Program-made: the position numbers and the translations under genes
Shown here: positions 43,195 through 52,656 of the stretch, piece by piece
Position numbering within the stretch: position 1 is the stretch's first letter
Layout: every line of letters begins with the position of its first letter
Notes under the pieces: generated by a model
What the model saw: only the letters and a program-made list of their open reading frames with translations
What the model was told of the DNA's origin: nothing
Database searches by the model: none
DNA from: Sandaracinaceae bacterium
GTDB lineage: Bacteria; Myxococcota_A; Polyangia; Polyangiales; Houyiibacteriaceae
Reading direction: 5' to 3'
Length of the DNA stretch: 64,000 bases
NCBI GenBank assembly: GCA_020633055.1
Contig: JACKEJ010000008.1
Span: 496,001 to 560,000 of the forward strand

Positions 43195-44103
43195 ATGTTT
43201 CAAAGATTGCTTGTTTTCGGCGTCTTCGCCATCATGTTCGTAGCCTTGTTCAACGCCTCGAGCGTCGCCCAGGCGCAGGTAGAAGCCCTCCACGACCAGG
43301 AGGCGCGTGGTCTGTTCGAAGCGGGTCAGGCGGCCTTTTCGGACGCCCGCTATGCAGATGCTCTTAGGTACTTTGAAGAGGCCTACGAGCTCAGTCGGCG
43401 CCCTCAGCTCCTGTTCAACATTGGCATCAGCGCGGATCGGCTCCGGCAGGATCGAGTTGCGCTCGACGCCTTTGAGCGCTTCCTTGCCGAGACGCCTGAT
43501 GACACGCCACATCGCCACGACGTGACGGCGCGCATCGACGTACTGAGGCGCGAGGTCGCTGCCCGAGAAGCGCGCGATGCCGAGGTGGCGAGAGCCCAGG
43601 AGGAGGCGGCGCGAGCCCAGGAGGAGGCGGCGCGAGCCCAGGAGGACGGCGGGCCTGTGCCGCGCGAGGACTCGGCTCTTCCGGAGGGCGAGGCGGCGCC
43701 CGCCTCCGACGCCGTGCTCGTCCCAGCGGCGCCCGATGCCGAGTTCGAAGCAGCGGCCCTCGCGACGGCGCCTGAGCGCACCGCCTCCGGTGGGTCAGTT
43801 GGGTGGGCGCTGACCGGGGGCTCAGCTGCGCTGCTAGGCGCCGGCGCTGTCCTCTTCGTTGTGGGGCAACGCAAAGCTGCCAACGTTGAGCAGGCAACCG
43901 AGGGAACCGCTTGGAGTGCCGTGTCGAGCGATGCGCGCCACGCGGATCCGCTTCGCAACGCGGGCCTCGTTCTCCTAGGGGTCGGCGTTGCAGGAGCGGG
44001 TGTGGGCATCGCTTGGGCGATCGCTGGGCGCGGTTCGCCCGACGGCGCGAGCGCTCGCGTCGAGCTGCTCCCGGGTGGCCTGCGACTGCGGGGAAGTTTT
44101 TGA
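43195..44103 (+). CDS. Exported TPR protein with C-terminal membrane segments
   Basis: 302 residues. Signal segment (VFGVFAIMFVALF), a TPR-like helical domain (about 30-115; ALRYFEEAYELSRRPQLLFNIGI), a coiled linker of ARAQEEA repeats, and two C-terminal hydrophobic helices separated by a loop (VGWALTGGSAALLGAGAVLFVV, LVLLGVGVAGAGVGIAWAIAG). Paralogous to the protein at 55.1-56.2 kb. It starts at 43195 because GGAG lies upstream; an ATG at 43156 is the alternative. Palindrome site 3 lies ahead of it. Confidence 0.7.
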   Translation: MFQRLLVFGVFAIMFVALFNASSVAQAQVEALHDQEARGLFEAGQAAFSDARYADALRYFEEAYELSRRPQLLFNIGISADRLRQDRVALDAFERFLAETPDDTPHRHDVTARIDVLRREVAAREARDAEVARAQEEAARAQEEAARAQEDGGPVPREDSALPEGEAAPASDAVLVPAAPDAEFEAAALATAPERTASGGSVGWALTGGSAALLGAGAVLFVVGQRKAANVEQATEGTAWSAVSSDARHADPLRNAGLVLLGVGVAGAGVGIAWAIAGRGSPDGASARVELLPGGLRLRGSF

Positions 44104-44107
44104 GTCG

Positions 44108-45535
44108 ATGGGAAGGAGGCATCTAGTCGTTCTCGGCTTGCTGCTGGTCGGCGCATGCTCGATCGAGCTGCCTAGTGGCGTGTTCGCATGCGTCAGCGAG
44201 CTGGAGTGCCCAGACAGATGGAGTTGCTATGCGGGGCGGTGCTATCGGGACGCCGTTCTTGAGGACGCTGGCGCCACCGAAGACATGGGGTCGGATCCTC
44301 GTGATGCCGGGACCACCCCGAGCGATGCTGGACCTAGCGATGCCTCGGTGGGCGAGGACGTCGGCGTGAGCCTGTGTGCGGAAAACCACGGCGGCTGCGA
44401 CGCGCTCACGACTTGTGACGACTCCTCCGGTGCTCCGGTTTGTGGCGCGTGCCCTCCCGGCTACGTCGATGAACTCGGAGATGGAACGTCGTGCAGCGAC
44501 TTCGACGAGTGCTCGGTAGACAACGGCGGCTGTGGCGATCCTCGCTACTACACATGCACAAACCGGATCGCTCGAGAACCCGAGTGCGCCTGCGCCGCGG
44601 GGCATGCGCGAAGCGGAGGCACCTGCATCGCCTGCGCCGCGACTCAATACTGCGCCGGTGGCGCGACCCCGCCCGAGACTTGTCCCGTGTTCGTTCCAAC
44701 CCATGATCCGTCTGAGCCGTGCGGTGGGTATGCCCAGGTGAGCGCCGGCCTCTACCACACGTGCGCACTCGGTGACGGGGGAGGCGTGACATGTTTCGGT
44801 TCTCCGGCTGCGGGCGGGCCGCCGAGCAACTTAGGCACCGTCGTGCAGATCTCCGCGGGGGGGATTCACTCGTGCGCGCTCGACGATCAAGGAACTGTGA
44901 CCTGCTGGGGCTACAACGCGAATGGCCAGACCGACGTACCGACCGGGCTCGGGCGCGTTCTGCAGGTATCCGCCGGCAACTTCCACACCTGTGCATTGAA
45001 CGAAGTCCGGGCGGTGGTGTGCTGGGGGCTCGGCTCGTCCGGTCAGACCGATGTCCCGACCACTCTGCAGGGCGTGGTGCAGGTCTCGACGGGCGATTCG
45101 GTGAGCTGTGCGTTGGACGGTGCAGGGAACGTGACCTGTTGGGGACTAGTCTCGAGCGGGGTCACCAACGTGCCTTCGGACCTCGAGCATCCTCGCGAGA
45201 TCTCCGCGGGTGGCTACCACGCTTGTGCGGTCCAGGCCTCACGAAGCCCCCGGTGTTGGGGGTCGTCCACCTACGGTGAGGCAGCAACACCCACCGACCT
45301 AGGCTCCCTGGCGCATATCTCTGCGGGCCGCAACCACAGCTGTGCGGTGGACTTGAGCGGCTCCGCGCGCTGCTGGGGCGCCAACGCCGAGAACCAAAGC
45401 CAGGTCCCAAGCGATCTTGGGAGCGTGGCTTCGGTGTCCGCTGGGGGCTACCACACGTGCTCCATTGACGACGGGGGCACCCTCCGATGCTGGGGAAGCA
45501 ACAGCCATGGTCAGAGAGATGTCCCAAACCCGTAG
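44108..45535 (+). CDS. EGF-like/RCC1-repeat lipoprotein, copy A
   Basis: 475 residues. Lipobox in LLLVGAC; a Cys-rich head (SIELPSGVFACVSELECP) and an Asp/Thr linker; EGF-like units with DECSVDNGG; then a Cys-rich neck (CAATQYCAGG) before seven RCC1-type units (HTCAL...VTCWG), each ~39 residues. RCC1 repeats build a seven-bladed propeller, so this is a full ring. Exported, on the surface by the lipobox. Closely related to copy B, which overlaps its end. Confidence 0.8.
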   Translation: MGRRHLVVLGLLLVGACSIELPSGVFACVSELECPDRWSCYAGRCYRDAVLEDAGATEDMGSDPRDAGTTPSDAGPSDASVGEDVGVSLCAENHGGCDALTTCDDSSGAPVCGACPPGYVDELGDGTSCSDFDECSVDNGGCGDPRYYTCTNRIAREPECACAAGHARSGGTCIACAATQYCAGGATPPETCPVFVPTHDPSEPCGGYAQVSAGLYHTCALGDGGGVTCFGSPAAGGPPSNLGTVVQISAGGIHSCALDDQGTVTCWGYNANGQTDVPTGLGRVLQVSAGNFHTCALNEVRAVVCWGLGSSGQTDVPTTLQGVVQVSTGDSVSCALDGAGNVTCWGLVSSGVTNVPSDLEHPREISAGGYHACAVQASRSPRCWGSSTYGEAATPTDLGSLAHISAGRNHSCAVDLSGSARCWGANAENQSQVPSDLGSVASVSAGGYHTCSIDDGGTLRCWGSNSHGQRDVPNP

Positions 45536-47339
45536 GCGAGCAGGCGAGCGGTGGCGCGCCGCCACGCGCTCGCTGAAGTCGAAGTCTCGCCGCCGCGCCG
45601 GCACCGACAGCGGCGCTCGAACTCCTCCAAACGCGACGGTCCTGGTCTGCGGACTAGTCGCCTGGCTCCTTGTGGGTTGCTCCGTGGAGATTCGCGGCGG
45701 TGTCTTTTCCTGCTCCTCGGACAGTGAATGCCCCGCGCGGTTTCAGTGCGTCGCACAGCGCTGCTATCGCGAAGGGAACGCGCCCGACGGAGGGATGCCG
45801 GCGGACGCGGCCGCTGATAGCTCGGGAACCCAGTTCGACTTCGGATGGCTGGACGGGAATGCGCACGGCGACTCGGGCCCACCAGACAGCGACGTAGTCG
45901 ACATGGACGGAGGGGGGAGTGTGGATCAGGGCGGGGGTGCCTGCATGGTGGACAACGGTGGATGCGATCCGCTCGTGACATGCACTGTGGCGTTCGGTGG
46001 AACTGTCTGCGGCTCCTGTCCCCCTGGCTATTCCGATGACAGGGGAGACGGCAGCTCCTGCACGGACATCGACGAATGTCAGGATGGTTGGAATGGAGGC
46101 TGCGACCACACCTGTACGAACGACGCGGGGGGCTATCACTGCTCCTGCCGCGACGGGTGGGAGTTGGCGGCGAACGTGAAGGCTTGCGCAGACATCGACG
46201 AGTGCGCGGAGGACAACGGACAGTGCGGGGACGCGGACTATGTCGAGTGCACGAACATGGTCGGCGGACCTCCAAGCTGCACTGATATCGATGAGTGCCG
46301 GTTGAACAACGGTGAATGTGGCGATCCGGCGTTCTGGATTTGTCAGAACGAGAGCGGCGCCCCCCCGACGTGCACGCGCGCGAATGGTTGTGCTCCGGGG
46401 TATGCCCCCGTAGGTGGTGGAAACTGCGAGCGCTGCACGGCGTCCGAGTATTGCGCCGGTGGCAGCGCCGGGCCCGTTGTGTGTCCGGTATATGTCCCAA
46501 CCCACAACCCCGCTGCCACCTGTAGCCACTTCGTGGAGGTATCCGCCGGGGTTGGGCATACTTGCGCTTTGGACACCACAGGCGAGGTCTCGTGTTGGGG
46601 GGGGAACAACTACGGCGAGGCTACCGTTCCGGCGGGGCTCGGCCACATCGTACAGGTCGTGGCGAGCCGCTTGGCGACCTGCGTACTGGACGCCACGGGG
46701 CACGTGACTTGCTGGGGCTTGAGCGGCGGCACCACCGCCGTTCCGTCTAACCTTGGAACGGTGCAGCAGATCGCCAGTGGACAGGGTCATAGCTGCGCAC
46801 TCGATACTGAAGGGGCCGTTCGATGCTGGGGGGATGACGCGCATGGGCAAGTCTCGGTGCCGACCGACCTGAGGGCGGTCGTGTACCTCGCCGGCGGCCG
46901 GTACAACTCGTGCGCTATCGATGACCTGTCGGTACCCCGGTGCTGGGGCTGGAATGCCAACAACCAGACGGTGACTCCCGCCACAACGGGAGCTCCGGTT
47001 CAGGTCGCTGTCGGGAGCGGCTTTGTGTGTGTGCTGGACGATCTCGGGTTGTTGACCTGCTGGGGGTACAGCGTCGACGGGCAGACCAGCGTACCGCAGG
47101 GAGTCGGCCAGGTGGCGCAGGTCGATGCGGGCAACTTTCACGTATGCGCCATCAACGAAGCTGGTGCTGCGACGTGTTGGGGACGCGGCACCTACGGCGC
47201 AACGAACGTACCGTCAGACCTCGGCGTAGTCCGACGGATCTCGGCTGGCGGTAGTCATACGTGCGCTGTGACTAGCGCTGGGGCCGTGCGGTGTTGGGGG
47301 GACAACGCCGCGGGCCAAACCGACGTGCCCATGCCGTGA
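45519..47339 (+). CDS. EGF-like/RCC1-repeat lipoprotein, copy B
   Basis: 606 residues from ATG 45519, which overlaps the end of copy A by 17 bp; ATG 45507 is a second choice. A basic N-terminus of ~45 residues, then a hydrophobic stretch and lipobox (LVAWLLVGC), the same head as copy A (SVEIRGGVFSC), several EGF-like modules with DIDEC, the CTASEYCAGG neck and seven RCC1-type units. The two proteins align through most of their length but B has extra EGF modules. Part of the 43-47 kb transcript. Confidence 0.78.
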   Translation: MSQTRRRAGERWRAATRSLKSKSRRRAGTDSGARTPPNATVLVCGLVAWLLVGCSVEIRGGVFSCSSDSECPARFQCVAQRCYREGNAPDGGMPADAAADSSGTQFDFGWLDGNAHGDSGPPDSDVVDMDGGGSVDQGGGACMVDNGGCDPLVTCTVAFGGTVCGSCPPGYSDDRGDGSSCTDIDECQDGWNGGCDHTCTNDAGGYHCSCRDGWELAANVKACADIDECAEDNGQCGDADYVECTNMVGGPPSCTDIDECRLNNGECGDPAFWICQNESGAPPTCTRANGCAPGYAPVGGGNCERCTASEYCAGGSAGPVVCPVYVPTHNPAATCSHFVEVSAGVGHTCALDTTGEVSCWGGNNYGEATVPAGLGHIVQVVASRLATCVLDATGHVTCWGLSGGTTAVPSNLGTVQQIASGQGHSCALDTEGAVRCWGDDAHGQVSVPTDLRAVVYLAGGRYNSCAIDDLSVPRCWGWNANNQTVTPATTGAPVQVAVGSGFVCVLDDLGLLTCWGYSVDGQTSVPQGVGQVAQVDAGNFHVCAINEAGAATCWGRGTYGATNVPSDLGVVRRISAGGSHTCAVTSAGAVRCWGDNAAGQTDVPMP

Positions 47340-47342
47340 TCA

Positions 47343-47456
47343 TGCAGCTCGAACTCCACCAGCTCGATCGGAAGTACGCGGGACTGCGGATCGCGGACCC
47401 GGCGCGCCGCAGTCAGCCACCTCCTCGACGCAGGGGGGTGCTCCCCAGCTCATGAC
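47343..47456 (+). pseudogene. ParB-like remnant, N-terminal fragment
   Basis: 37 codons: MQLELHQLDRKYAGLR resembles the N-terminus of ParB/RepB-like proteins found in some transposons. It ends after a Pro/Arg-rich stretch and lacks the rest of the domain. Its stop overlaps the next fragment by ATGA. Too short for a working gene; recognised by motif memory only. Confidence 0.5.
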
Positions 47457-47637
47457 CACCGAGCTGCGCACCACCCTCGCGGAGCACGCCGCGGGCGACT
47501 ACCGCGTGCCCATGAACCTCTCCGACGAGCTGCTCACCGTCGCCGCCGAGCGCGACCTCCCGCGGCTCGATGAGAGGCTCTTCCTCGAGGTCTTCGCCAC
47601 GCCGACTCCGGCACGCGCAGCGGGACGCGAGCGGTGA
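47452..47637 (+). pseudogene. Transposon ATPase remnant, C-terminal fragment
   Basis: 61 residues: LAEHAAGDYRVPMNLSDELL and then LPRLDERLFLEVF resemble the C-terminal end of AAA ATPases (TniB/ExeA-like) of transposition systems. No P-loop is present. With the preceding ParB-like fragment it marks the decayed edge of a mobile element. Confidence 0.5.
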
Positions 47638-47906
47638 ATCCCCTCGACCCTCGGGTGATCTACTGCGCCCCAGAGACCGCGCCTCTGGTCGCGCTGCTGG
47701 CCGTGGTCAACGCCGCCGAGTCCGCCCTGGTGGTCGTCCACGCGCTCGAGCGCATCGAGGGCTGCCCCTCCACCGAGGTGCGCCTCGCCCGTCGCCTACG
47801 CACCGCCCTCGCGCGCTCCTCGAAGGCCACGCACGCCTACCTCGACTACGTGGTCGACCTCGCCATCCCGCCCCCGCGCGCGGCCCCAGACGCCGACATC
47901 TTCTGA
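47634..47906 (+). CDS. Small hypothetical protein next to transposon remnants
   Basis: 90 residues, GTG start overlapping the previous stop (GTGA). Helical, Ala/Leu/Val-rich, without membrane segment or signal. No family recognised; possibly an accessory gene of the same mobile element, or a small gene of its own. After its end a CCCGCC/GGCGGG hairpin (47916-47938) may stop transcription. The remaining bases to 48088 hold nothing I can support. Confidence 0.4.
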   Translation: MNPLDPRVIYCAPETAPLVALLAVVNAAESALVVVHALERIEGCPSTEVRLARRLRTALARSSKATHAYLDYVVDLAIPPPRAAPDADIF

Positions 47907-48088
47907 CTCAAGACACCCGCCCGGAACCCTGGCGGGCGTCGTCGTCTCCGGCGCTGGAGCGCGGGAGCGCCGCGTCCATCACGACTCGTGATCGGAGGCC
48001 CGCCATTTCACGCGACGCCACTCACGGTGACTAGCTTGGCCGGGGGGACGCTGCCACCGCGTCCACCGATGCCTCGAAGCTCGCTACG

Positions 48089-51000
48089 TCACATCTGGAG
48101 GTCAGCCGGGTGAACATAGAGCCCCCAGCACGTCACCGCACTCGCGTTGTCCACGACGCACGTGTAGTCACGCCCAGTCGCGATCTGTACGACCGTACCC
48201 ACCCCCCCGGGCACCGTCGTCTGGCCCTGACTGTTGTCCCCCCAGCACGCCACCGCACCCGCATCGTTCAATGCGCACGTGTGGCCGCCGCCCGCCGCGA
48301 CCTGCACCACCGTACCCAGCCCGCCCGGCACCGTACTCTGGCCGTACCCATTGTACCCCCAGCACGTCACAGCACCCGCATCATTCAATGCGCACGTGTG
48401 GATCACACCCGCCGCGACCTGCACCACCGTACCCATTCCGCCCGGCACCGCGGTCTGGCCCTGGCCGTTGTGCCCCCAGCACGTGACGGTCCCGGCATCG
48501 TCTACCGCACATGAGTGGTTCTGACCCGCCGTGACCTGCTCAACCGTTCCGATCCCGCCCGGCACCGTTCCCTGGCCGAAGGCGTTGTACCCCCAGCACG
48601 ACGCCACGCCCACACTGTTCACCGCGCATGTGTGGCTCGAACCTGCCGCGATCTGCACCACCGTCCCCAGCCCCCCGGGCACCGTCGTCTGGCCAAACCC
48701 GTCGTATCCCCAACACGTCACTACGCCCGAAAGGTTCACCACGCATGTGTGGCCAAAGCTCGCAGCGAGCTGCACCGCCGTGCCCAGCCCCCCGGGCACC
48801 GTCGCCTGGCCAGCCCCGTTCTCCCCCCAGCACGTCACCGCGCTCGCGGCGTCCAACACGCACGTATGGTTCTGACCCGGCGCGACCTGCTCCACCATCC
48901 CCAGCCCCCCCGGCACCGTCGTCTGGCCAGCCGCGTTGCGCCCCCAGCACGTCACCGCACCACCATCGTCCAGCGCGCATGTATGGTTCTCACCCGCCGC
49001 GACCTGCACTACCGTCCCCAGCCCGCCAGGCACGCTGCTCTGGCCCTGACTGTTGTCCCCCCAGCACGTCACCGCACCCGCATCGTTCAATGCGCAACTG
49101 TGCCGCCAGCCCGCCGCGACCTGCACCACTGCCCCCAGCCCGCCGGGCACCGTCGTCTGGCCATACGCGTCAAACCCCCAGCACGTCACTGCACGCGCAT
49201 CATTCACCGCGCACGAATGGTCTGCGCCCGCCGCGACCAGCACCACCGTCCCCAGCCCGCCGGGCACCGTCGTCTGGCCCTGAGCGTTGTTCCCCCAACA
49301 TGTCACCGCACCTGCGTCGTCGAGTGCGCACGTGTGGCTCCCACCCGCCACCACCTGTACCACCGTCCCCAGCCCGCCGGGCACCGTCGTCTGGCCATAC
49401 CCGTCAAACCCCCAGCACGTCACAGCACCTTCATCGTTCAAGGCGCACGTGTGGCTGTATCCCGTAGCGACCTGCGCCACCGTCCCCAACCCGCCAGGCA
49501 CTGTGCTCTGGCCGTTCCCATCGGCCCCCCAGCACGTCACCACCCCTGCGTCGTTCAGCGCGCATGTACTGCCTTGACCCGCCGCGACCTGCACTATCGT
49601 CCCGAGCCCTCCGGGGACCGTGCTGCGGCCCTGGAAATTGTACCCCCAACAGACCACGTCCGCGTTCGCGTCTACAGCACAGGTGTGCTGTCCTCCTGCG
49701 CTGATCCGGCCCCGCAACGCAGCGCACTCTCGGTCGGTCGTGGCCGACCCCTGCATGGCTTCCGTTTGGCCTGGGCCGCAGGCGGCCCATGCGGTGCAGC
49801 TGCCCGCGTTCAGGATATCGCTATACTCCCCCGACGCACATGCTGTGCACACCCGGTTGCTCGTCGCGCTTCCCGCAGCGCTCACGTACGTGCCCGCCGC
49901 GCAGTCGCTCCACGTCGCGCAGCTCGTGGCGTTCGTCCCCGCGCTGTAGGTGCCCGCGGTGCAGGCCGTGCAGCTGCGGTCCGTGGTCGCGTCGCCGTTG
50001 CTCACCACCGACTGGCCCGCCACGCAGTTCGTGCGCGTGGCACACGCCGTCGCCGGGTTGCCGTCGTCGTCCCAGGTGCTGCCCACGCAGGCCACCGCCG
50101 CCGTGGAGCCGCCCGCGCAGTACTCGCCCGCGCTGCAGTTGTCGCACACCGGCGCCGTGGTGCTGGTCCCCGGCGCGCTCTGCTCCGTGCCCGCGGCGCA
50201 GGACCCGTGCGCTTGGCACATGGTCTGGTTCGGGGCGGTGGAGTACGTCCCGCTCGCGCACGCCGTGCACGCCTGGTCGCTGGTCGCGGTCCCGGCTGTG
50301 CTCACGTACGTACCGGCCACGCACTCGCTCCACGTCGCGCACGTCGCCGCGTTCGTGGTCGTGCTGTAGGTGCCCCCCGCGCAGGCTGTGCAGCTGCGGT
50401 CCGTGGTGGCGTTCCCGTCGCTCATCACCGACTGCCCCGCTGAGCAGTCCGTGCGGGTGGCGCAGGCCGTGGCCGGGTCGCTGTCGTGGTCCCAGGTGCT
50501 GCCGCCGCAGGCCACCGCGGGCGTGGTGTCGCCTGCGCAGTACTCCCCCGGGCTGCACGCGTCGCACACCGGCGCCGTGGTGCTGGTCCCCGCGGCGCTC
50601 TGCACCGTGCCCGCCGCACACATGCCGTGCGCCAGACACATGGAGAGGTTGGTCGTGGCCGTGTACGTCCCGGCGGCGCAGCCCATGCACACGCGGTCGA
50701 CCGTGTCCGACGGGGTGTTGCTCACGTACGTGCCCGCCGCGCAGGTCTGCCACGAGGTGCAGCTCGCTGCGTTGTTCCCGGTGCTGAAGCTGCCGCTCGC
50801 GCAGCCCGTGCACACGCGGTTCGCGCTCGCGCTGCCCGCCGTCTCTTCGTACTGGCCGGGCACACACGTCGCCCACGCTGTGCAGCTGGGGGCGTTGTCC
50901 GCCGTGCTGTAGGTCCCGGTGACACACACGCTGCACGCACGGTCTACCGCGGCGCTCCCCGCCGTGCCCACGGACTCGCCCGCCACGCACGTGGTCCACG

Positions 51001-52555
51001 CGCTGCAGCTGGCTGCGTTCTCGGTGGCGCTGTAGCTCCCCGTCGCGCACGCCGTGCACGTGCGGTCGTTGGTGGCGTCTCCCTCGCTGGCGACGTAGCT
51101 CCCCGCCGCACAGGTGGTGCGCGCCACACACACCGTCGCCGGGTCGCTGTCGTCGTCCCACGTGCCGTCCCCGTCGTCGCACGCCGCAGCCGCCGCCGCG
51201 CCGCCCGCGCAGTACTCGCCCGCGCTGCAGTCCGCGCACACCGGCGGCGCCGTCATCGTCGCAGGCGCGGTCTCCACCGTGCCCGGCGCGCAGGCGCCCA
51301 CCGGCACGCACGTCGTCTGGTTTGGGCCCGATGTGTACGTCCCCGTCGCGCACGCTGTGCACGCCCGGTCGCTCACCGTGGTCCCCGCCACCAGCACGTA
51401 CTCGCCCGCCACGCACGTCGTGTACGCCGTGCAGCTCGCCGCGTTCTCAGCGTCGCTGTAGCTCCCGCTCGCGCACCCGCCACACGTGCGGTCCGCAGTG
51501 GCGCTGCCCGCCCCCGTCACGTATTGCCCGGCCGTGCACGTGCGCCACGCGCTGCAGCTCGACGCGTCTGCCGCGTCGCTGTACTCCCCGTCCGCGCACG
51601 CCGTGCACGCCTGGTCGCTCGTCGCTGTGCCTGCGGTGCTCACGTACTCGCCTGCCACGCACCCCGTGTACGCCGTGCAGCTCGCGGCGTTGCTGCCCGC
51701 GCTGTACGTCCCGGCCCCGCACGCCGTGCAGCTCCGATCGGTGGTCGCGCCGCCCTCGGCCGACACGTACGTCCCCGCTGAGCACGCCGTGCGCGCCACG
51801 CACGCTGTCGCTGGGTTGCCGTCGTGGTCCCACGTGCCGTCCCCGTCGTCGCACGCCGCCGCCGCGACCTCGCCTCCCGCGCAGTACTGCCCTGGGCTGC
51901 ACGCCTCGCACACCGCTGGCGCCGTCATCGTCGCCGCCACCGTCTGCACCGTCCCCGGAGCGCAGCCCGTCAGCGCCACGCACACCGTCTGATTGGGGCC
52001 CGACGTGTATGTCCCCTCCGCGCACGCCGTGCACACCTGGTCGGCGCTCGCGCTGCCTGCCGTGCTCACGTACGTGCCCGCCACGCACTCGGTCCACGCC
52101 ACGCAGGCAGCCGCGTCAGCGCCCGCCGCAAAGGTCCCGCTCGTGCACCCCGTGCACACCTGGTCGCTCGCTGCCGTGCCCGCCGCGCTCACGTACTCCC
52201 CCGCCACGCACCCCGTCCACGCGCTGCAGCTCGCGGCGTTGATGGTCGTCGCGTACTCGCCCGCGTCACACGCTGCGCACTCTCGGTCAGTGTCTGCCGT
52301 GCCCGCAGCGCCGACGTACTCCCCGGCGCGGCACACCGTCCACGCCACGCACGCCGTCGCGGCGTCATCGTCGTGGTCGTACGTGCCCGTCGCGCAGTCC
52401 TCTACCGGAACCCCCCCGCCGCAGCCGACCCCTGCCAGCGCCGCTAGCAAGACCACGAACGCAGGCGTCCATCCGACGAGGCGCGAAGGGTTGGCGGTGC
52501 GCGAAGTCACGGCTCGGCGGCGCACCGGGCAGGCGGTCAGGCGGGGGTCGGTCAT
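48089..52555 (-). CDS. 1488-residue lipoprotein, Cys-rich repeats plus RCC1 propellers
   Basis: Starts at ATG 52555, where GGAAGAG lies about 7 bases upstream; 18 upstream codons exist. Lipobox LAGVGC. Residues ~50-950 hold about 25 tandem Cys-rich units of ~35-45 residues of the EGF/TNFR-like kind, e.g. CxxGTYxxxxNAASCxAxTxC and CxACxxGEYxS. From ~950 to 1488 are 13 full and one truncated RCC1-type unit of 39 residues, ending with WGLYVHPADLQM. The last unit is cut short, so two propellers would be nearly closed. A surface adhesin or binding scaffold is the best guess. Confidence 0.82.
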   Translation of the reverse strand: MTDPRLTACPVRRRAVTSRTANPSRLVGWTPAFVVLLAALAGVGCGGGVPVEDCATGTYDHDDDAATACVAWTVCRAGEYVGAAGTADTDRECAACDAGEYATTINAASCSAWTGCVAGEYVSAAGTAASDQVCTGCTSGTFAAGADAAACVAWTECVAGTYVSTAGSASADQVCTACAEGTYTSGPNQTVCVALTGCAPGTVQTVAATMTAPAVCEACSPGQYCAGGEVAAAACDDGDGTWDHDGNPATACVARTACSAGTYVSAEGGATTDRSCTACGAGTYSAGSNAASCTAYTGCVAGEYVSTAGTATSDQACTACADGEYSDAADASSCSAWRTCTAGQYVTGAGSATADRTCGGCASGSYSDAENAASCTAYTTCVAGEYVLVAGTTVSDRACTACATGTYTSGPNQTTCVPVGACAPGTVETAPATMTAPPVCADCSAGEYCAGGAAAAAACDDGDGTWDDDSDPATVCVARTTCAAGSYVASEGDATNDRTCTACATGSYSATENAASCSAWTTCVAGESVGTAGSAAVDRACSVCVTGTYSTADNAPSCTAWATCVPGQYEETAGSASANRVCTGCASGSFSTGNNAASCTSWQTCAAGTYVSNTPSDTVDRVCMGCAAGTYTATTNLSMCLAHGMCAAGTVQSAAGTSTTAPVCDACSPGEYCAGDTTPAVACGGSTWDHDSDPATACATRTDCSAGQSVMSDGNATTDRSCTACAGGTYSTTTNAATCATWSECVAGTYVSTAGTATSDQACTACASGTYSTAPNQTMCQAHGSCAAGTEQSAPGTSTTAPVCDNCSAGEYCAGGSTAAVACVGSTWDDDGNPATACATRTNCVAGQSVVSNGDATTDRSCTACTAGTYSAGTNATSCATWSDCAAGTYVSAAGSATSNRVCTACASGEYSDILNAGSCTAWAACGPGQTEAMQGSATTDRECAALRGRISAGGQHTCAVDANADVVCWGYNFQGRSTVPGGLGTIVQVAAGQGSTCALNDAGVVTCWGADGNGQSTVPGGLGTVAQVATGYSHTCALNDEGAVTCWGFDGYGQTTVPGGLGTVVQVVAGGSHTCALDDAGAVTCWGNNAQGQTTVPGGLGTVVLVAAGADHSCAVNDARAVTCWGFDAYGQTTVPGGLGAVVQVAAGWRHSCALNDAGAVTCWGDNSQGQSSVPGGLGTVVQVAAGENHTCALDDGGAVTCWGRNAAGQTTVPGGLGMVEQVAPGQNHTCVLDAASAVTCWGENGAGQATVPGGLGTAVQLAASFGHTCVVNLSGVVTCWGYDGFGQTTVPGGLGTVVQIAAGSSHTCAVNSVGVASCWGYNAFGQGTVPGGIGTVEQVTAGQNHSCAVDDAGTVTCWGHNGQGQTAVPGGMGTVVQVAAGVIHTCALNDAGAVTCWGYNGYGQSTVPGGLGTVVQVAAGGGHTCALNDAGAVACWGDNSQGQTTVPGGVGTVVQIATGRDYTCVVDNASAVTCWGLYVHPADLQM
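48110..49710 (-). repeat. 117-bp coding repeats, 14 units
   Basis: Within the large lipoprotein, 14 units of about 117 bp encode the RCC1-type 39-residue repeats. The block TGGxxxTACGAC(GG)... and CCxGGxGGGCTGGGGAC recurs in each. High similarity at DNA level between units invites recombination and unit-number change. Confidence 0.85.
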
Positions 52556-52638
52556 GGCGTCTCTTCCGTAGCGGTCCAACGCGCCGGACAAGGGGATGGC
52601 GCTGCCCACAGACTGCGTGCCCCACCCACGTCAGCGGA

Positions 52639-52656
52639 ATCCCCCGTTCGGGGGAG
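52639..52656. promoter_or_regulatory. Palindromic operator candidate, site 4
   Basis: ATCCCCC-GTTC-GGGGGAG, with a 6-bp perfect inner pair of arms (TCCCCC/GGGGGA). It lies 84 bp upstream of the 1488-residue lipoprotein start. Confidence 0.5.

Noticed and set aside
46597..46604. G8 tract in RCC1 lipoprotein B as frameshift site
   Set aside because: The RCC1 units continue in the same frame across the run.
48110..49710. Regular repeats as a CRISPR array
   Set aside because: Period of 117 bp, no short identical repeats with unique spacers; all units are in-frame RCC1 coding.
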